The position numbers and the translations under genes are program-made. Shown here in pieces: positions 45,678-53,053 of a stretch of 64,000 bases of DNA (the stretch's first letter is position 1; every line of letters starts with the position of its first letter). The stretch spans positions 34,305 to 98,304 of the forward strand of contig JAREWP010000078.1 in assembly GCA_029001845.1 (NCBI GenBank). The letters are read 5' to 3'. The notes under the pieces were generated by a model that was given only the letters and a program-made list of their open reading frames with translations, was not told where the DNA came from and searched no databases. This stretch comes from Candidatus Magnetocorallium paracelense (GTDB lineage Bacteria > Nitrospirota > Thermodesulfovibrionia > Thermodesulfovibrionales > Magnetobacteriaceae).

Positions 45678-46748
45678 TTATAGTCTCCTCTGACGGCTTA
45701 CAGGAAACAATCCCAGCCTTTCAGCATCTTCACAGAACCAAAAAGGCGCCCACAGATTTTTGTGCCTGTAGTAGTTCAGGGCAATACAACTTCCATTACA
45801 TATCCGCTTCATTACACAGGTACTGCAAACGCCTTCAAGTTTATAAGGAAATTCCTGCCTAAGCCTGTTCAACAGTTCCGTATTGCACCATACATCCTCT
45901 AATTGATCCTTGCCGGCATGTCCGAATATCAGTTCAGGGAAACTCTCTCCTGTTCCGCATAATGTGTATGAGCCGTCGGACAGTACTCCCAATATTCCTA
46001 ACAGGCCGCATCTCTTTTTATTGACATTCTCTCCATACATACGGCTGAAAGGTAAAAAGGCGTAAGGATAAGTGTAGTGTAACCTTATCTTTACCTTTCC
46101 TGACAGCTCAGTATTCACCCACCTTCCGATAGTAATTAACTGATCCACTCCTATACTCTCATCCTCCCCGGCAACTCGATCTCCCCCGGAAGCAGGCATT
46201 ACCATCTTAAACTGAACTAAACTGGCGCCCAATAACTCCGACATATTTACTACATCCTCTATCTGGTCTTTATTACGGTTCATAACAGGCATCATCATAT
46301 GGGGTGTGCAACCGGCATTTACCAGGTTCTTTATCCCTTTTATTGCGGAATCAAAACTTCCCTCAACACCTCTTATCCGGTCATGAGTCTCTGCATCAGC
46401 ACCGTAAATATTCACAGACACATTTTTAGGGCTGCTCTTTCTGATTTCCCTTGCAAGAGTCGGAGTGCAACATGTTCCGTCTGTTTCTATTATAAACCAT
46501 ATCTCCTCTTTACGAATAAACTCCAGGATTTTGCTGATATCAGGATGCATGAGTGGCTCTCCCCCTGTCAGCTTAACGCCTCTCAGTCCTAAGGGCTTCG
46601 CTTCTTTAATGATATGGCGGAAAAGTTCAAAATCAAGAATCACGTAATCTTTATCCGTTGCCTGATATTGAGGCTCTGTACAGTGACAGCAGTTATGGGT
46701 GCAGCCTTCGTTGAGATTGAAGTATATGCGGTTTAAGGAGTAGTTCAT
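45678..46748 (-). CDS. Second ScmF-like radical SAM/SPASM protein
   Basis: 356 residues, a close paralogue of the neighbouring ScmF-like enzyme over its full length. Radical SAM motif EGCTHNCCHC (Cys16, 20, 23, with an extra Cys21), KLTGGEPLMHP, and SPASM motif GVCSTCVMKRICNGSC with closing Cys in APFWFCEDAERLG. Differences concentrate around the SAM cluster loop (TEPQYQATDK instead of INPKFETADK) and residues 100-130, where a second active-site wall would be. A tandem duplication with divergence is likely, giving the cassette three radical SAM enzymes instead of two. Start codon after a T-run from the repeat arm. Confidence 0.87.
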   Translation of the reverse strand: MNYSLNRIYFNLNEGCTHNCCHCTEPQYQATDKDYVILDFELFRHIIKEAKPLGLRGVKLTGGEPLMHPDISKILEFIRKEEIWFIIETDGTCCTPTLAREIRKSSPKNVSVNIYGADAETHDRIRGVEGSFDSAIKGIKNLVNAGCTPHMMMPVMNRNKDQIEDVVNMSELLGASLVQFKMVMPASGGDRVAGEDESIGVDQLITIGRWVNTELSGKVKIRLHYTYPYAFLPFSRMYGENVNKKRCGLLGILGVLSDGSYTLCGTGESFPELIFGHAGKDQLEDVWCNTELLNRLRQEFPYKLEGVCSTCVMKRICNGSCIALNYYRHKNLWAPFWFCEDAERLGLFPVSRQRRL

Positions 46749-46754
46749 AAAAAA

Positions 46755-46909
46755 TTGAACGCAGATTAACAGGACTTACGGGATTCACGCAGATATGAAA
46801 AAATTTTTTGTGAATAGACTAAAAGTTTTCATTTTCATGTTTTGAGGTGATCTATAAGGACATGAACGATTATCCAGAAAATCCTGCAAATCCCGTCAAT
46901 CTGCGTTAA
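46755..46909. repeat. Island palindromic repeat 11
   Basis: TTGAACGCAGATTAACAGGA ... AATCCTGCAAATCCCGTCAA + TCTGCGTTAA, arms separated by about 85 bases. Its left end with the T-run leads into the second ScmF-like gene. Confidence 0.72.
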
Positions 46910-47299
46910 TTATTCCTTTCTTATGTTTAAAGCTTTACGCCTTATCTCCGGTTTAGGTCCAAAATTGAGCAGCAATCCAACTTCAATCTTTGTTGCCTTT
47001 AGATAATTCAATAATTGTGCTGCCTGACCTTCGGTCAGACTCTTTGCGGCCTTTAATTCCACAATCACTCTGTTATCAACCAAAATATCGGCAAAGTACT
47101 CACCAACAACTTCATTCTTGTAATATACCTTTAAAGGGAACTGAGAAATTGCGGAGAGATTCTCATTCCTAAATTCAATCATCATGGCATTTTCATACAC
47201 CTTTTCAAGAAAACCGTATCCAAAATAATTATAGACCCTGTAAAAGATATTGATAATCTTTTCAGTTAAATCATTATGTTTAAAGTCATCATGTAGCAT
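46910..47299 (-). CDS. GxxExxY-family PD-(D/E)XK protein
   Basis: 129 residues from ATG 47299 (MLHDDFKHNDLTEKII). The family motif GYGFLEKVYENAM and the nuclease-like D...ExK core (FADILVDNRVIVELKAAKSL) are intact, with Q in EGQAAQLLNYLK. Members are common in repeat-rich genomes and their function is unknown. A longer frame to 47392 would translate the inverted repeat upstream and is rejected. It interrupts the radical SAM genes and has its own repeat on each side, so it may be a passenger. Confidence 0.8.
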   Translation of the reverse strand: MLHDDFKHNDLTEKIINIFYRVYNYFGYGFLEKVYENAMMIEFRNENLSAISQFPLKVYYKNEVVGEYFADILVDNRVIVELKAAKSLTEGQAAQLLNYLKATKIEVGLLLNFGPKPEIRRKALNIRKE

Positions 47300-47304
47300 A
47301 AAAA

Positions 47305-47392
47305 TTGAACGCAGATTTGCAGGATTTTCGGGATTTACAGGATTTTCTTCAGATCTGCGTAAATCCTGCAAATCCGGAAAATCTGCGTTCAA
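47305..47392. repeat. Island palindromic repeat 12
   Basis: TTGAACGCAGATTTGCAGGA ... GATCTGCGTAAATCCTGC...AAATCTGCGTTCAA. Its right end contains the TGA stop of scmE (47389-47391); its left end and T-run lead into the GxxExxY start. Confidence 0.78.
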
Positions 47393-48480
47393 ATCAATCT
47401 CCCTCCATTATCGAGAAATGCTCTCAAACAAGCTCCCGGATCAGGATTATTCTCTTTATTGGTCAAAGCATATGCACCGGCCGGGCAGTTGCCGGTACAG
47501 TAAGGTATGTACTCGCAGCCTTTGCAAAATTCAAATTCACCTAATGGTATGGCTCCCCGCTCTCTCAATCGTTTTAACTCACCATGTTCCAGCCAAACCT
47601 CTTTTAAAACGTCTCTGTTTATCCGACCCAGCTCTATATGAGGTATCTGGGTGCAGGGCACCATCACACCGTCAGCCCTTATGCCTATCTTATTATGAAA
47701 CCCTCCGCATCCCCTCAGGTACCCCCTTCCAGGCATTGCTTCCCTCTTCTCCTGTCTCGCCTGCTCCATATCCTTCCAAGTTATGGCCTCTGCCAACGGA
47801 CCGGCCATTGCACGTATTCTGTTATTATACTTTCTGTTTAGCCTTAACAGTGTTTCCATCGCAAGCTCTCTCTCTCTGATGGACAGGAGAATGTTATCTT
47901 TGTTTTTACTGCACAGCCCAAAGGGAGAGACTGAATTTGTAGAGAATGATTTTAAGCCCAACTCTTCCAGCAACAACCTTGCTATTTCCTCTAGATCCCT
48001 TACATTATGCTTATGTATGGTGACTCTCACAGCTAGGGGAACGTTGTGTTTTTTAAGCCTATTTATACCCTCCATGGCCTTATAAAATGATCCGTCTCCT
48101 CTGCAGGAATCATGAGTTTCAGGTCCTGATCCGTCAATAGAGATTTGAACAGTGCTGCAGCGCTTTGTAGAGATCAGGTAAGAGGCCATTTCATCTGTTA
48201 TGAGTGCGCCGTTACTCAAAATTGAAAACCTCATACGATTTTTTACGATACCGTCTATTATTTCCTTAATATCTTTTCTGAGAAAGGGTTCTCCGCCGGC
48301 TATATCTATATTCAAAACCGCACATCTGTTGAGCTCCTCAAAAAAGGTAAGCCACTCATGAGCCGGCAGATCCTGATCGACATCGCCTGCGCTCTCAAAG
48401 TGATAGCAATAACTGCACCTGAGATTGCACCTGTTAGTAATATCTATGGATACGGATTTCGGAGTTTTTAGTAAATTCAT
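47389..48480 (-). CDS. scmE: Radical SAM/SPASM protein, ScmE-like
   Basis: 363 residues. Radical SAM motif NRCNLRCSYCYHF (Cys18, 22, 25) and AGGEPFLRKD. The SPASM domain begins at GCGGFHNKIGIRADGVMVPC and continues EFCKGCEYIPYCTGNC (CX2CX5CX3C), with the last Cys in DPGACLRAF. The opening KTPKSVSIDITNRCNLRC and the ELNRCAVLNIDIAGGEPF segment agree with my recollection of ScmE. It is distinct from the ScmF pair. Its stop is provided by the repeat downstream, and its ATG follows a T-rich run without Shine-Dalgarno. Confidence 0.88.
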   Translation of the reverse strand: MNLLKTPKSVSIDITNRCNLRCSYCYHFESAGDVDQDLPAHEWLTFFEELNRCAVLNIDIAGGEPFLRKDIKEIIDGIVKNRMRFSILSNGALITDEMASYLISTKRCSTVQISIDGSGPETHDSCRGDGSFYKAMEGINRLKKHNVPLAVRVTIHKHNVRDLEEIARLLLEELGLKSFSTNSVSPFGLCSKNKDNILLSIRERELAMETLLRLNRKYNNRIRAMAGPLAEAITWKDMEQARQEKREAMPGRGYLRGCGGFHNKIGIRADGVMVPCTQIPHIELGRINRDVLKEVWLEHGELKRLRERGAIPLGEFEFCKGCEYIPYCTGNCPAGAYALTNKENNPDPGACLRAFLDNGGRLI

Positions 48481-48499
48481 AAAAAATAAAAAGATTTAA

Positions 48500-48584
48500 T
48501 AGAACGCAGATTAACAGGATTTGCAGGATTGTCAGGATATAAAAAATCCTGTTAATCCCGTAAATCCAGCCAATCTGCGTTCTA
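48500..48584. repeat. Island palindromic repeat 13
   Basis: TAGAACGCAGATTAACAGGA / AATCCTG...AATCCCGTAAATCCAGCCAA + TCTGCGTTCTA, a near-perfect long hairpin between scmE and the coiled-coil gene. Confidence 0.8.
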
Positions 48585-48588
48585 TTTT

Positions 48589-49251
48589 TTAAATCAGACC
48601 AACACTCTTTAAAGCCTTTGCCACATCCGGGTTTTGCGTTGCCATCTCTTTTAAAGCCCTTTCTATCCTATTCTCCTTCTCCTCAAGCCTGTCATCTCTC
48701 TCTTCCAACTCCTTGTGTTTCCTGATAATAGGATTTAATGTCGTACGTCTGTCCCATAATACAAAGCTTATTAATATAAAAATTCCGCTTATAACTACAT
48801 AAACAAGATCGCGTAATGCTTTTATCTCTCCACGTATTGCCTGGTTTTCCGCCTTTGAGTAGTCACGTTGTGCAGCTATCTCTTCTCGTAATGCCTGAAT
48901 CTCTATTTTGAAAGAATCGCGCATTGCCTGCATCTCAGCTTTAAAAGAGTCTCGTAATGTCTGATTATCAGCTTTAAAAGAGTCTCGTAACGTCTGATTA
49001 TCTGTATTAAAAGAGTCTCGTAATGTCTGATTATCAGCTTTAAAATCACTCCTTAACTCATCGATTCGAAGATTAACATCACTAATACGTACATTTGTAG
49101 CCTTAAGGCCTTCATCAATCTTAGCTACATTAATCTCAAGTTCTCTAAGCCTTTGTCTGTCCTCTTGTGTAAAACCGCCTTCTTCTGACAACGCAGGAGA
49201 GGCGAGTAATAAAAATAATAAGATAGTAAGTATAGAAACACTTCGATGCAT
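48589..49251 (-). CDS. Exported membrane coiled-coil protein
   Basis: About 220 residues from ATG 49251. Signal peptide (MHRSVSILTILLFLLLASPALS), coiled coil with four to five 10-residue units of the type DNQTLRDSFK, membrane helix (LVYVVISGIFILISFVLW) and a charged C-terminal coiled coil (ELEERDDRLEEKENRIER). A TTG start ten codons upstream is possible. Similar in design to the proteins at 35924 and 49885 but not closely related in sequence. Function unknown; it separates scmD from scmE. Confidence 0.7.
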   Translation of the reverse strand: MHRSVSILTILLFLLLASPALSEEGGFTQEDRQRLRELEINVAKIDEGLKATNVRISDVNLRIDELRSDFKADNQTLRDSFNTDNQTLRDSFKADNQTLRDSFKAEMQAMRDSFKIEIQALREEIAAQRDYSKAENQAIRGEIKALRDLVYVVISGIFILISFVLWDRRTTLNPIIRKHKELEERDDRLEEKENRIERALKEMATQNPDVAKALKSVGLI

Positions 49252-49333
49252 AATGTTATATTTCCTCTTATTCTTACTCAATTATAACATATCATTAACT
49301 CTTCTTTGTTTCTTTGGAAAAGTGAATAAATGG

Positions 49334-49410
49334 TACGCATATTTACGGGAATTTAATGAAATGAAAAAAATCCTGTAAATCCCGTAAATCCCGCTAATCT
49401 GCGTTCTATT
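49334..49410. repeat. Island palindromic repeat 14 (right arm kept)
   Basis: AAATCCTGTAAATCCCGTAA + ATCCCGCTAATCTGCGTTCTA; the left arm is reduced to TACGCATATTTACGGGAAT. Ends two bases before the scmD stop. Confidence 0.6.
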
Positions 49411-49412
49411 AT

Positions 49413-49694
49413 CTATACCTCAAATCCCACAAGCCCATTATCTACCAACTCATCGACAAACTCTTTTACCTCAACCATTCCGCTTTCCGGCATATCTTCG
49501 TACTCTTTTTTCAGATCAGCCGTAATATCCTCTAACGTGCTCTTACCGTTAAGCCTTTTCCATATATCTATACCTACAGGATCAATACCAAATGCCTCGC
49601 CCGTATCCGGATCAAAGAGCACCCCCCAATCATCGAACTCTTCTCTTAATACGACTACCTGGTTTACAATTGGTTTACTGTTAGATTGTTCCAT
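49413..49694 (-). CDS. scmD: PqqD-like recognition protein, ScmD-like
   Basis: 93 residues. VVLREEFDDWGVLFDPDTGE followed by AFGIDPVGIDIWKRL is the segment I associate with ScmD. The C-terminal helix VKEFVDELVDNGLVGFEV completes the winged-helix PqqD fold, which binds precursor leaders and presents them to radical SAM enzymes. It is upstream of scmE and the ScmF genes on the same strand. It is the expected partner of the WxxPxLxxxG leader in the candidate precursor (inference). Confidence 0.85.
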   Translation of the reverse strand: MEQSNSKPIVNQVVVLREEFDDWGVLFDPDTGEAFGIDPVGIDIWKRLNGKSTLEDITADLKKEYEDMPESGMVEVKEFVDELVDNGLVGFEV

Positions 49695-49884
49695 GACTAC
49701 TCCTTATTCGTTTTTTAGTGAATATTATTATATCATGAAAAAGTACTATCTGTAAATCATTAGAAATGCTAACTTTTGAAGGGTAGAGACCTTACCGGGT
49801 AAATTGAATAGCAAGATTCCATTGGTTTTGCTTTTAAAAGAAAGAGTTTCAAATTACTTACCGCCGGGAGCAGGATTTCTGAGC

Positions 49885-50355
49885 TTAGGACGCGGTTTGT
49901 TGTTGAGGGATCAGTTTTTCAATAAGAGTTTTCAGGAATGCTATATCTTCCTTTTGCGTCGCTAAAGATGACTCTATCTCAACCTGTTTACTCTGCATCT
50001 TCCATTGAAGCCTTAATACAAAACCCAGGATCACCAGAGCCAATGTTATAAAAATCCCAAGCATCCATTGCATCACACTAAATCGACTTATCATTTCCAA
50101 TCGTAAATCGTCTATCCGCCTGTTCGTGTCATCTATTCGCTTATTCAAATTGGCCATGCCTTCCTCTAAGCGTTTATTCATAGCAGCCTGGCCATCGTCT
50201 AAACGCTTATTCAGAGCAGCCTGGCCTTCTTTTAATGATATGAGTGATTCAATGATTTCCCTGTCCGTTATTCTCTCCGCCTTTTCAACGGCGCCGGTAT
50301 ATCCGGGTAAAAAAAACAGGCAGAAAAATATTAATATATTTATAATGTTTTTCAT
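49885..50355 (-). CDS. Membrane coiled-coil protein, copy 2
   Basis: 156 residues, paralogue of 35924-36430 with the same order: signal-like N-terminus, EKAERITDREIIESLISLKE, QAALNKRLDDGQAAMNKRLE units, membrane helix MLGIFITLALVILGFVLRL and tail ending LIPQQQTAS. The other copy has a longer repeat region and five extra C-terminal residues, because a stop replaces a Lys codon here. The two copies lie on both arms of the island, suggesting segmental duplication. Function unknown. Confidence 0.7.
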   Translation of the reverse strand: MKNIINILIFFCLFFLPGYTGAVEKAERITDREIIESLISLKEGQAALNKRLDDGQAAMNKRLEEGMANLNKRIDDTNRRIDDLRLEMISRFSVMQWMLGIFITLALVILGFVLRLQWKMQSKQVEIESSLATQKEDIAFLKTLIEKLIPQQQTAS

Positions 50356-50422
50356 GAGCTTATTTTAACAAATTAAAAATCTCAAGTCAAATTATCCGAG
50401 CTCTTTCCGGATAGTGAAAATA

Positions 50423-50513
50423 TAGAACGCAGATATTATGGATTTACAGGATTGTCACAGATATTTTTTAAAAATCCTGTCAATCCCGAAAATCGCGTCA
50501 ATCTGCGTCCCAT
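50423..50513. repeat. Island palindromic repeat 15
   Basis: TAGAACGCAGATATTATGGA + TTTACAGGATTG ... AATCCTGTCAATCCCGAAAA ... AATCTGCGTCC; between coiled-coil copy 2 and the tail-collar gene. Confidence 0.72.
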
Positions 50514-50525
50514 TAATAAAAATAT

Positions 50526-51143
50526 CTAATTTCTCGGAGGAAAGATTCCCGTAAGTGCAATGATATAGTATAACCCAAGAAAGGGCGGCATGGTAAAGAA
50601 AGACTCACCGCCTCCGGTTGCCTGAATAGCATTCGGACTCATGTTCGTATCAGGGACTGAGCGTGAATATGCATTTGGAGCAGGTACTGAAACCTCGGCA
50701 TCGCCTGTTGTTTGGCCTGTATACTTATCCCTTCCAGCTGTAACCTCTACCGGAATACCTGAAGGTACCACTCCCACACTCGCTGCCGCCTCCCCCCACA
50801 CAGCACCACTGGGATCTGAAGTATCCCCGCTTCTCGCTGCTACTGCCTGATGGGTATGGGAAGGCATATGAGCTATATCCAGAGTTACCGATACATCCCC
50901 GCCACTTTGTCCCCATTTGAAAGTGGGTAAACCTGGTCCCGTTCCTTGTCCCACCGGAACACGGCTCCGCAAATCGGGCAAAGCAAAGTCCGTTCTTCCA
51001 TTACCGCCAAAAGCAGTTCCAAGCAGCGCAAAGAGGGCTGAATGATCTGAAATGGACAGATGCTCACCAATACACAATGCATATCCTCTCGGGGCATAAC
51101 TAAATCCCACTAACTTGATTTCTCCTATATAAGGTTCGCTCAT
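50526..51143 (-). CDS. Phage tail-collar domain protein (microcystin-dependent-protein-like)
   Basis: 205 residues. The collar fold begins YIGEIKLVGFSYAPRGYALC, then SALFALLGTAFGGNGRTDFA, LPDLRSRVPVGQG, and after a variable Gly/Thr/Ser-rich stretch ends QATGGGESFFTMPPFLGLYY. This matches the MdpB-type tail-collar family, which occurs outside prophages together with GNAT and DUF6916 genes, as here. No other phage gene is present, so it is unlikely to be a prophage tail. Location of the product (surface or cytoplasm) is unclear; no signal peptide. Confidence 0.85.
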   Translation of the reverse strand: MSEPYIGEIKLVGFSYAPRGYALCIGEHLSISDHSALFALLGTAFGGNGRTDFALPDLRSRVPVGQGTGPGLPTFKWGQSGGDVSVTLDIAHMPSHTHQAVAARSGDTSDPSGAVWGEAAASVGVVPSGIPVEVTAGRDKYTGQTTGDAEVSVPAPNAYSRSVPDTNMSPNAIQATGGGESFFTMPPFLGLYYIIALTGIFPPRN

Positions 51144-51210
51144 AACTCAATCTCCTTTAATATTATTGTCAATAGAGGGTTAATAAAAAAGTTCAACACA
51201 ATGAAGTTCT

Positions 51211-51702
51211 CTAGTCACCTCCTTTCTCTTTAGGAAACCACTCAATAAAGTAATAGAGTCCCCTAAGTTCAATTATTTTAAAGCCCAGGCGATTGTAAAA
51301 ATTTATTGCACGGTTATAGTATTCTATATGACCGGTTACCCGCTTCCCTGTTTCGCCTGCATCCTTCATGATTCGTTGAAGCAACTGTTCGCCAATTCCC
51401 CTGTTCCTATGTTCAGGAAGAAGTGCAATGTCAATAATCCTGATCTCCTTGTCCCATCTGCCCAGGTAAAGACGCCCTATGGGAGTCTTGTGAATAAGAA
51501 TAATGAGAAACTCCGAGTTTTTCTTCAAATTCTCCATATAATATGTGTGCTGGGCATGGTGCTGCATGGCCAGAAAATCCTCTTTTTCCCTGTCACTGAA
51601 GTTTGTAAGAGAAAGCTCCTCAGTGCGTGTGGAAGCAAATACCTTATAAAGAAATCCCTGATCCTTGTCTGTTATGGGACGAAAGGTTATTCCTGTGTGC
51701 AT
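51211..51702 (-). CDS. GNAT-family N-acetyltransferase
   Basis: 163 residues with the acetyl-CoA motif IALLPEHRNRGIGEQLLQRI (Q/RxxGxG/A) and the following AINFYNRLGF segment typical of GNAT enzymes. GGGAGAT precedes the ATG. It lies between the tail-collar and DUF6916 genes, a trio that recurs in many genomes. Substrate unknown; acetylation of the collar protein or of a small peptide is conceivable but unsupported. Confidence 0.88.
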   Translation of the reverse strand: MHTGITFRPITDKDQGFLYKVFASTRTEELSLTNFSDREKEDFLAMQHHAQHTYYMENLKKNSEFLIILIHKTPIGRLYLGRWDKEIRIIDIALLPEHRNRGIGEQLLQRIMKDAGETGKRVTGHIEYYNRAINFYNRLGFKIIELRGLYYFIEWFPKEKGGD

Positions 51703-51725
51703 GTAAATCTCCCAAAAAAAATATA

Positions 51726-51811
51726 TAGAACGCAGATGACGCAGATTTACGGGATTTTCCGGATAGGAAAAATCCTGTGAATCCGGTAGATCCTGAAAAT
51801 CTGTGTTCTAT
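51726..51811. repeat. Island palindromic repeat 16
   Basis: TAGAACGCAGATGACGCAGA + TTTACGGGATT ... AATCCTGTGAATCC ... AAATCTGTGTTCTA. The TAG stop of the DUF6916 gene (51808-51810) is formed by its right arm. Confidence 0.75.
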
Positions 51812-52113
51812 TCTTCTTTTAACCTGTTAAATACGGCTTCATACAGCAATGCACTCTTTGTTTTACCTACAGGCACTATAAAAAAGCTGATATCACCCAG
51901 CTTGTGGTGCTGCATTTTATGAATCTTCTGAGGAAGAGGCCGATCCATGGGGCCCTGAAAAAGAAGGATGAAACATTCCAGCACATCCGTCTCCTTATCA
52001 ACTGCCTCGATAAGTTCCAGTTCAACGACCTCACCTTCATAAAAAATGAGATTGAATTTTGTGTTTAGATGTTCGGCAAATATCTTATAAGTAAGCTTTT
52101 CAGACATATTCAA
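51808..52113 (-). CDS. DUF6916-like protein
   Basis: 101 residues: KLTYKIFAEHLNTKF, VELELIEAVDKETD, FILLFQGPMDRPLPQKIHKM then HHKLGDISFFIVPVG. This is the small beta-rich protein that accompanies MdpB-type tail-collar genes. AAGGAGT precedes the ATG. It is the third member of the collar/GNAT/DUF6916 set and probably co-transcribed with it. Function unknown. Confidence 0.75.
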   Translation of the reverse strand: MNMSEKLTYKIFAEHLNTKFNLIFYEGEVVELELIEAVDKETDVLECFILLFQGPMDRPLPQKIHKMQHHKLGDISFFIVPVGKTKSALLYEAVFNRLKEE

Positions 52114-52124
52114 ACTCCTTTATA

Positions 52125-52354
52125 ATAGAACGCAGATTTTCTGGATTTACGGGATTTTTTCTTGTCTCGAAAATAGACCCGAAAGGACTTAATTAAACCA
52201 CTAAGATCGCGAAGGACACGAAGTTTTATAAGATTTTTTCTTCCTGCTCTTCGTGGTTTAAACATTTAGATTTTTTTTATACCAATTCTCATGTTTCGTG
52301 CTGACCCCAGGGTTACGAGCCTTTATCCTGCAAATCCTGTCAATCTGCGTTCTA
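52125..52354. repeat. Island palindromic repeat 17, with a nested palindrome
   Basis: Outer arms TAGAACGCAGATTTTCTGGA and TTATCCTGCAAATCCTGTCA + ATCTGCGTTCTA enclose a second repeat type (AACCACTAAGATCGCGAAGG ... CTTCGTGGTTTA, 52197-52264), which also has relatives near 16600-16650. The right end supplies the TAG stop of the beta-hydroxylase gene. Confidence 0.75.
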
Positions 52355-53053
52355 TTTATTTTGATTTTTTCTTTCCTTCAGTTTTTTAATCAACTCCCTG
52401 GACGTCTCACTGTCTATCTCCTCAAGGCTTGTGATAACATGATCAATATCTTCATCCCTCACTTCATAGGAAGACGTTTTTTTCTCACTCTTAATATACC
52501 CGGCTTCCTTGAACAAATCTCTAAGCCAGTCGTTTACATAGCAATCCATTACAATATGCACCCGATCACTCTCTCCCTTGTTAATAACTTTATGCCTCAA
52601 AGTAAAATTCATATACCAACACTCGCCTGCATTCATGGTGACGATGTCATCGCAGTGATAGAATTCCAAATCGGGATTGGTGGTGATCGGTATATGAAGA
52701 CGAACCTCGCCCTCTTCAAAATCTAGCCCGTCATCGCAATGCTCCCTGATTTCACTGCCAGAAGAGAGCCTCATTAGGCGAACGGAACTCTTTTCGCACT
52801 CTAACTTCGAAAGCACCTCTTTAAAATAAGAACACCTCTCAAGAATTTCAGTGGGCTGATATCTTCTCTCTGCATTGGGAACGGAATAGATAAAATTTTT
52901 ATCGCCATTAATCGCATATAAAGAGGCCACACTCCAACTGCCGGAGTAGTTATGGGGATTGTAATGACTATGCCACTCCCTATCGGCAATTGTTGTAAGA
53001 TCTTTTGTTAAGCGATCTGTATCGAATTGTAATGGTAATTTTATGTAATTCAT
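52352..53053 (-). CDS. Aspartyl/asparaginyl beta-hydroxylase-family dioxygenase
   Basis: 233 residues from ATG 53053, chosen for GGGAGG ten bases upstream. Family features: SGSEIREHCDDG (His105), VRLHIPITTNPDLEFY, NAGECWYMNFTLRHKVINKG (His154) and SDRVHIVMDCYVND, with the 2-oxoglutarate-binding Arg164. The His...His iron-binding pair without a third acidic ligand is typical of this AspH-like group. Such enzymes hydroxylate Asp/Asn in peptides, including RiPP precursors. It is the first gene of the minus-strand run leading to the SynChlorMet cassette. The C-terminal 50 residues are a charged extension. Confidence 0.85.
   Translation of the reverse strand: MNYIKLPLQFDTDRLTKDLTTIADREWHSHYNPHNYSGSWSVASLYAINGDKNFIYSVPNAERRYQPTEILERCSYFKEVLSKLECEKSSVRLMRLSSGSEIREHCDDGLDFEEGEVRLHIPITTNPDLEFYHCDDIVTMNAGECWYMNFTLRHKVINKGESDRVHIVMDCYVNDWLRDLFKEAGYIKSEKKTSSYEVRDEDIDHVITSLEEIDSETSRELIKKLKERKNQNK

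Noticed and set aside
47305..47544. Plus-strand frame opening in the palindromic repeat opposite scmE
   Set aside because: Its N-terminal residues are a translation of the repeat; the rest is antisense of a clear radical SAM gene.
50526..52113. Prophage or tailocin remnant suggested by the tail-collar gene
   Set aside because: No structural, lysis or integrase gene is nearby. The collar/GNAT/DUF6916 trio is known outside phages.
34228..52354. CRISPR-like reading of the island repeats
   Set aside because: Units are palindromic, of unequal length and separated by whole genes, with no regular spacers and no cas genes.
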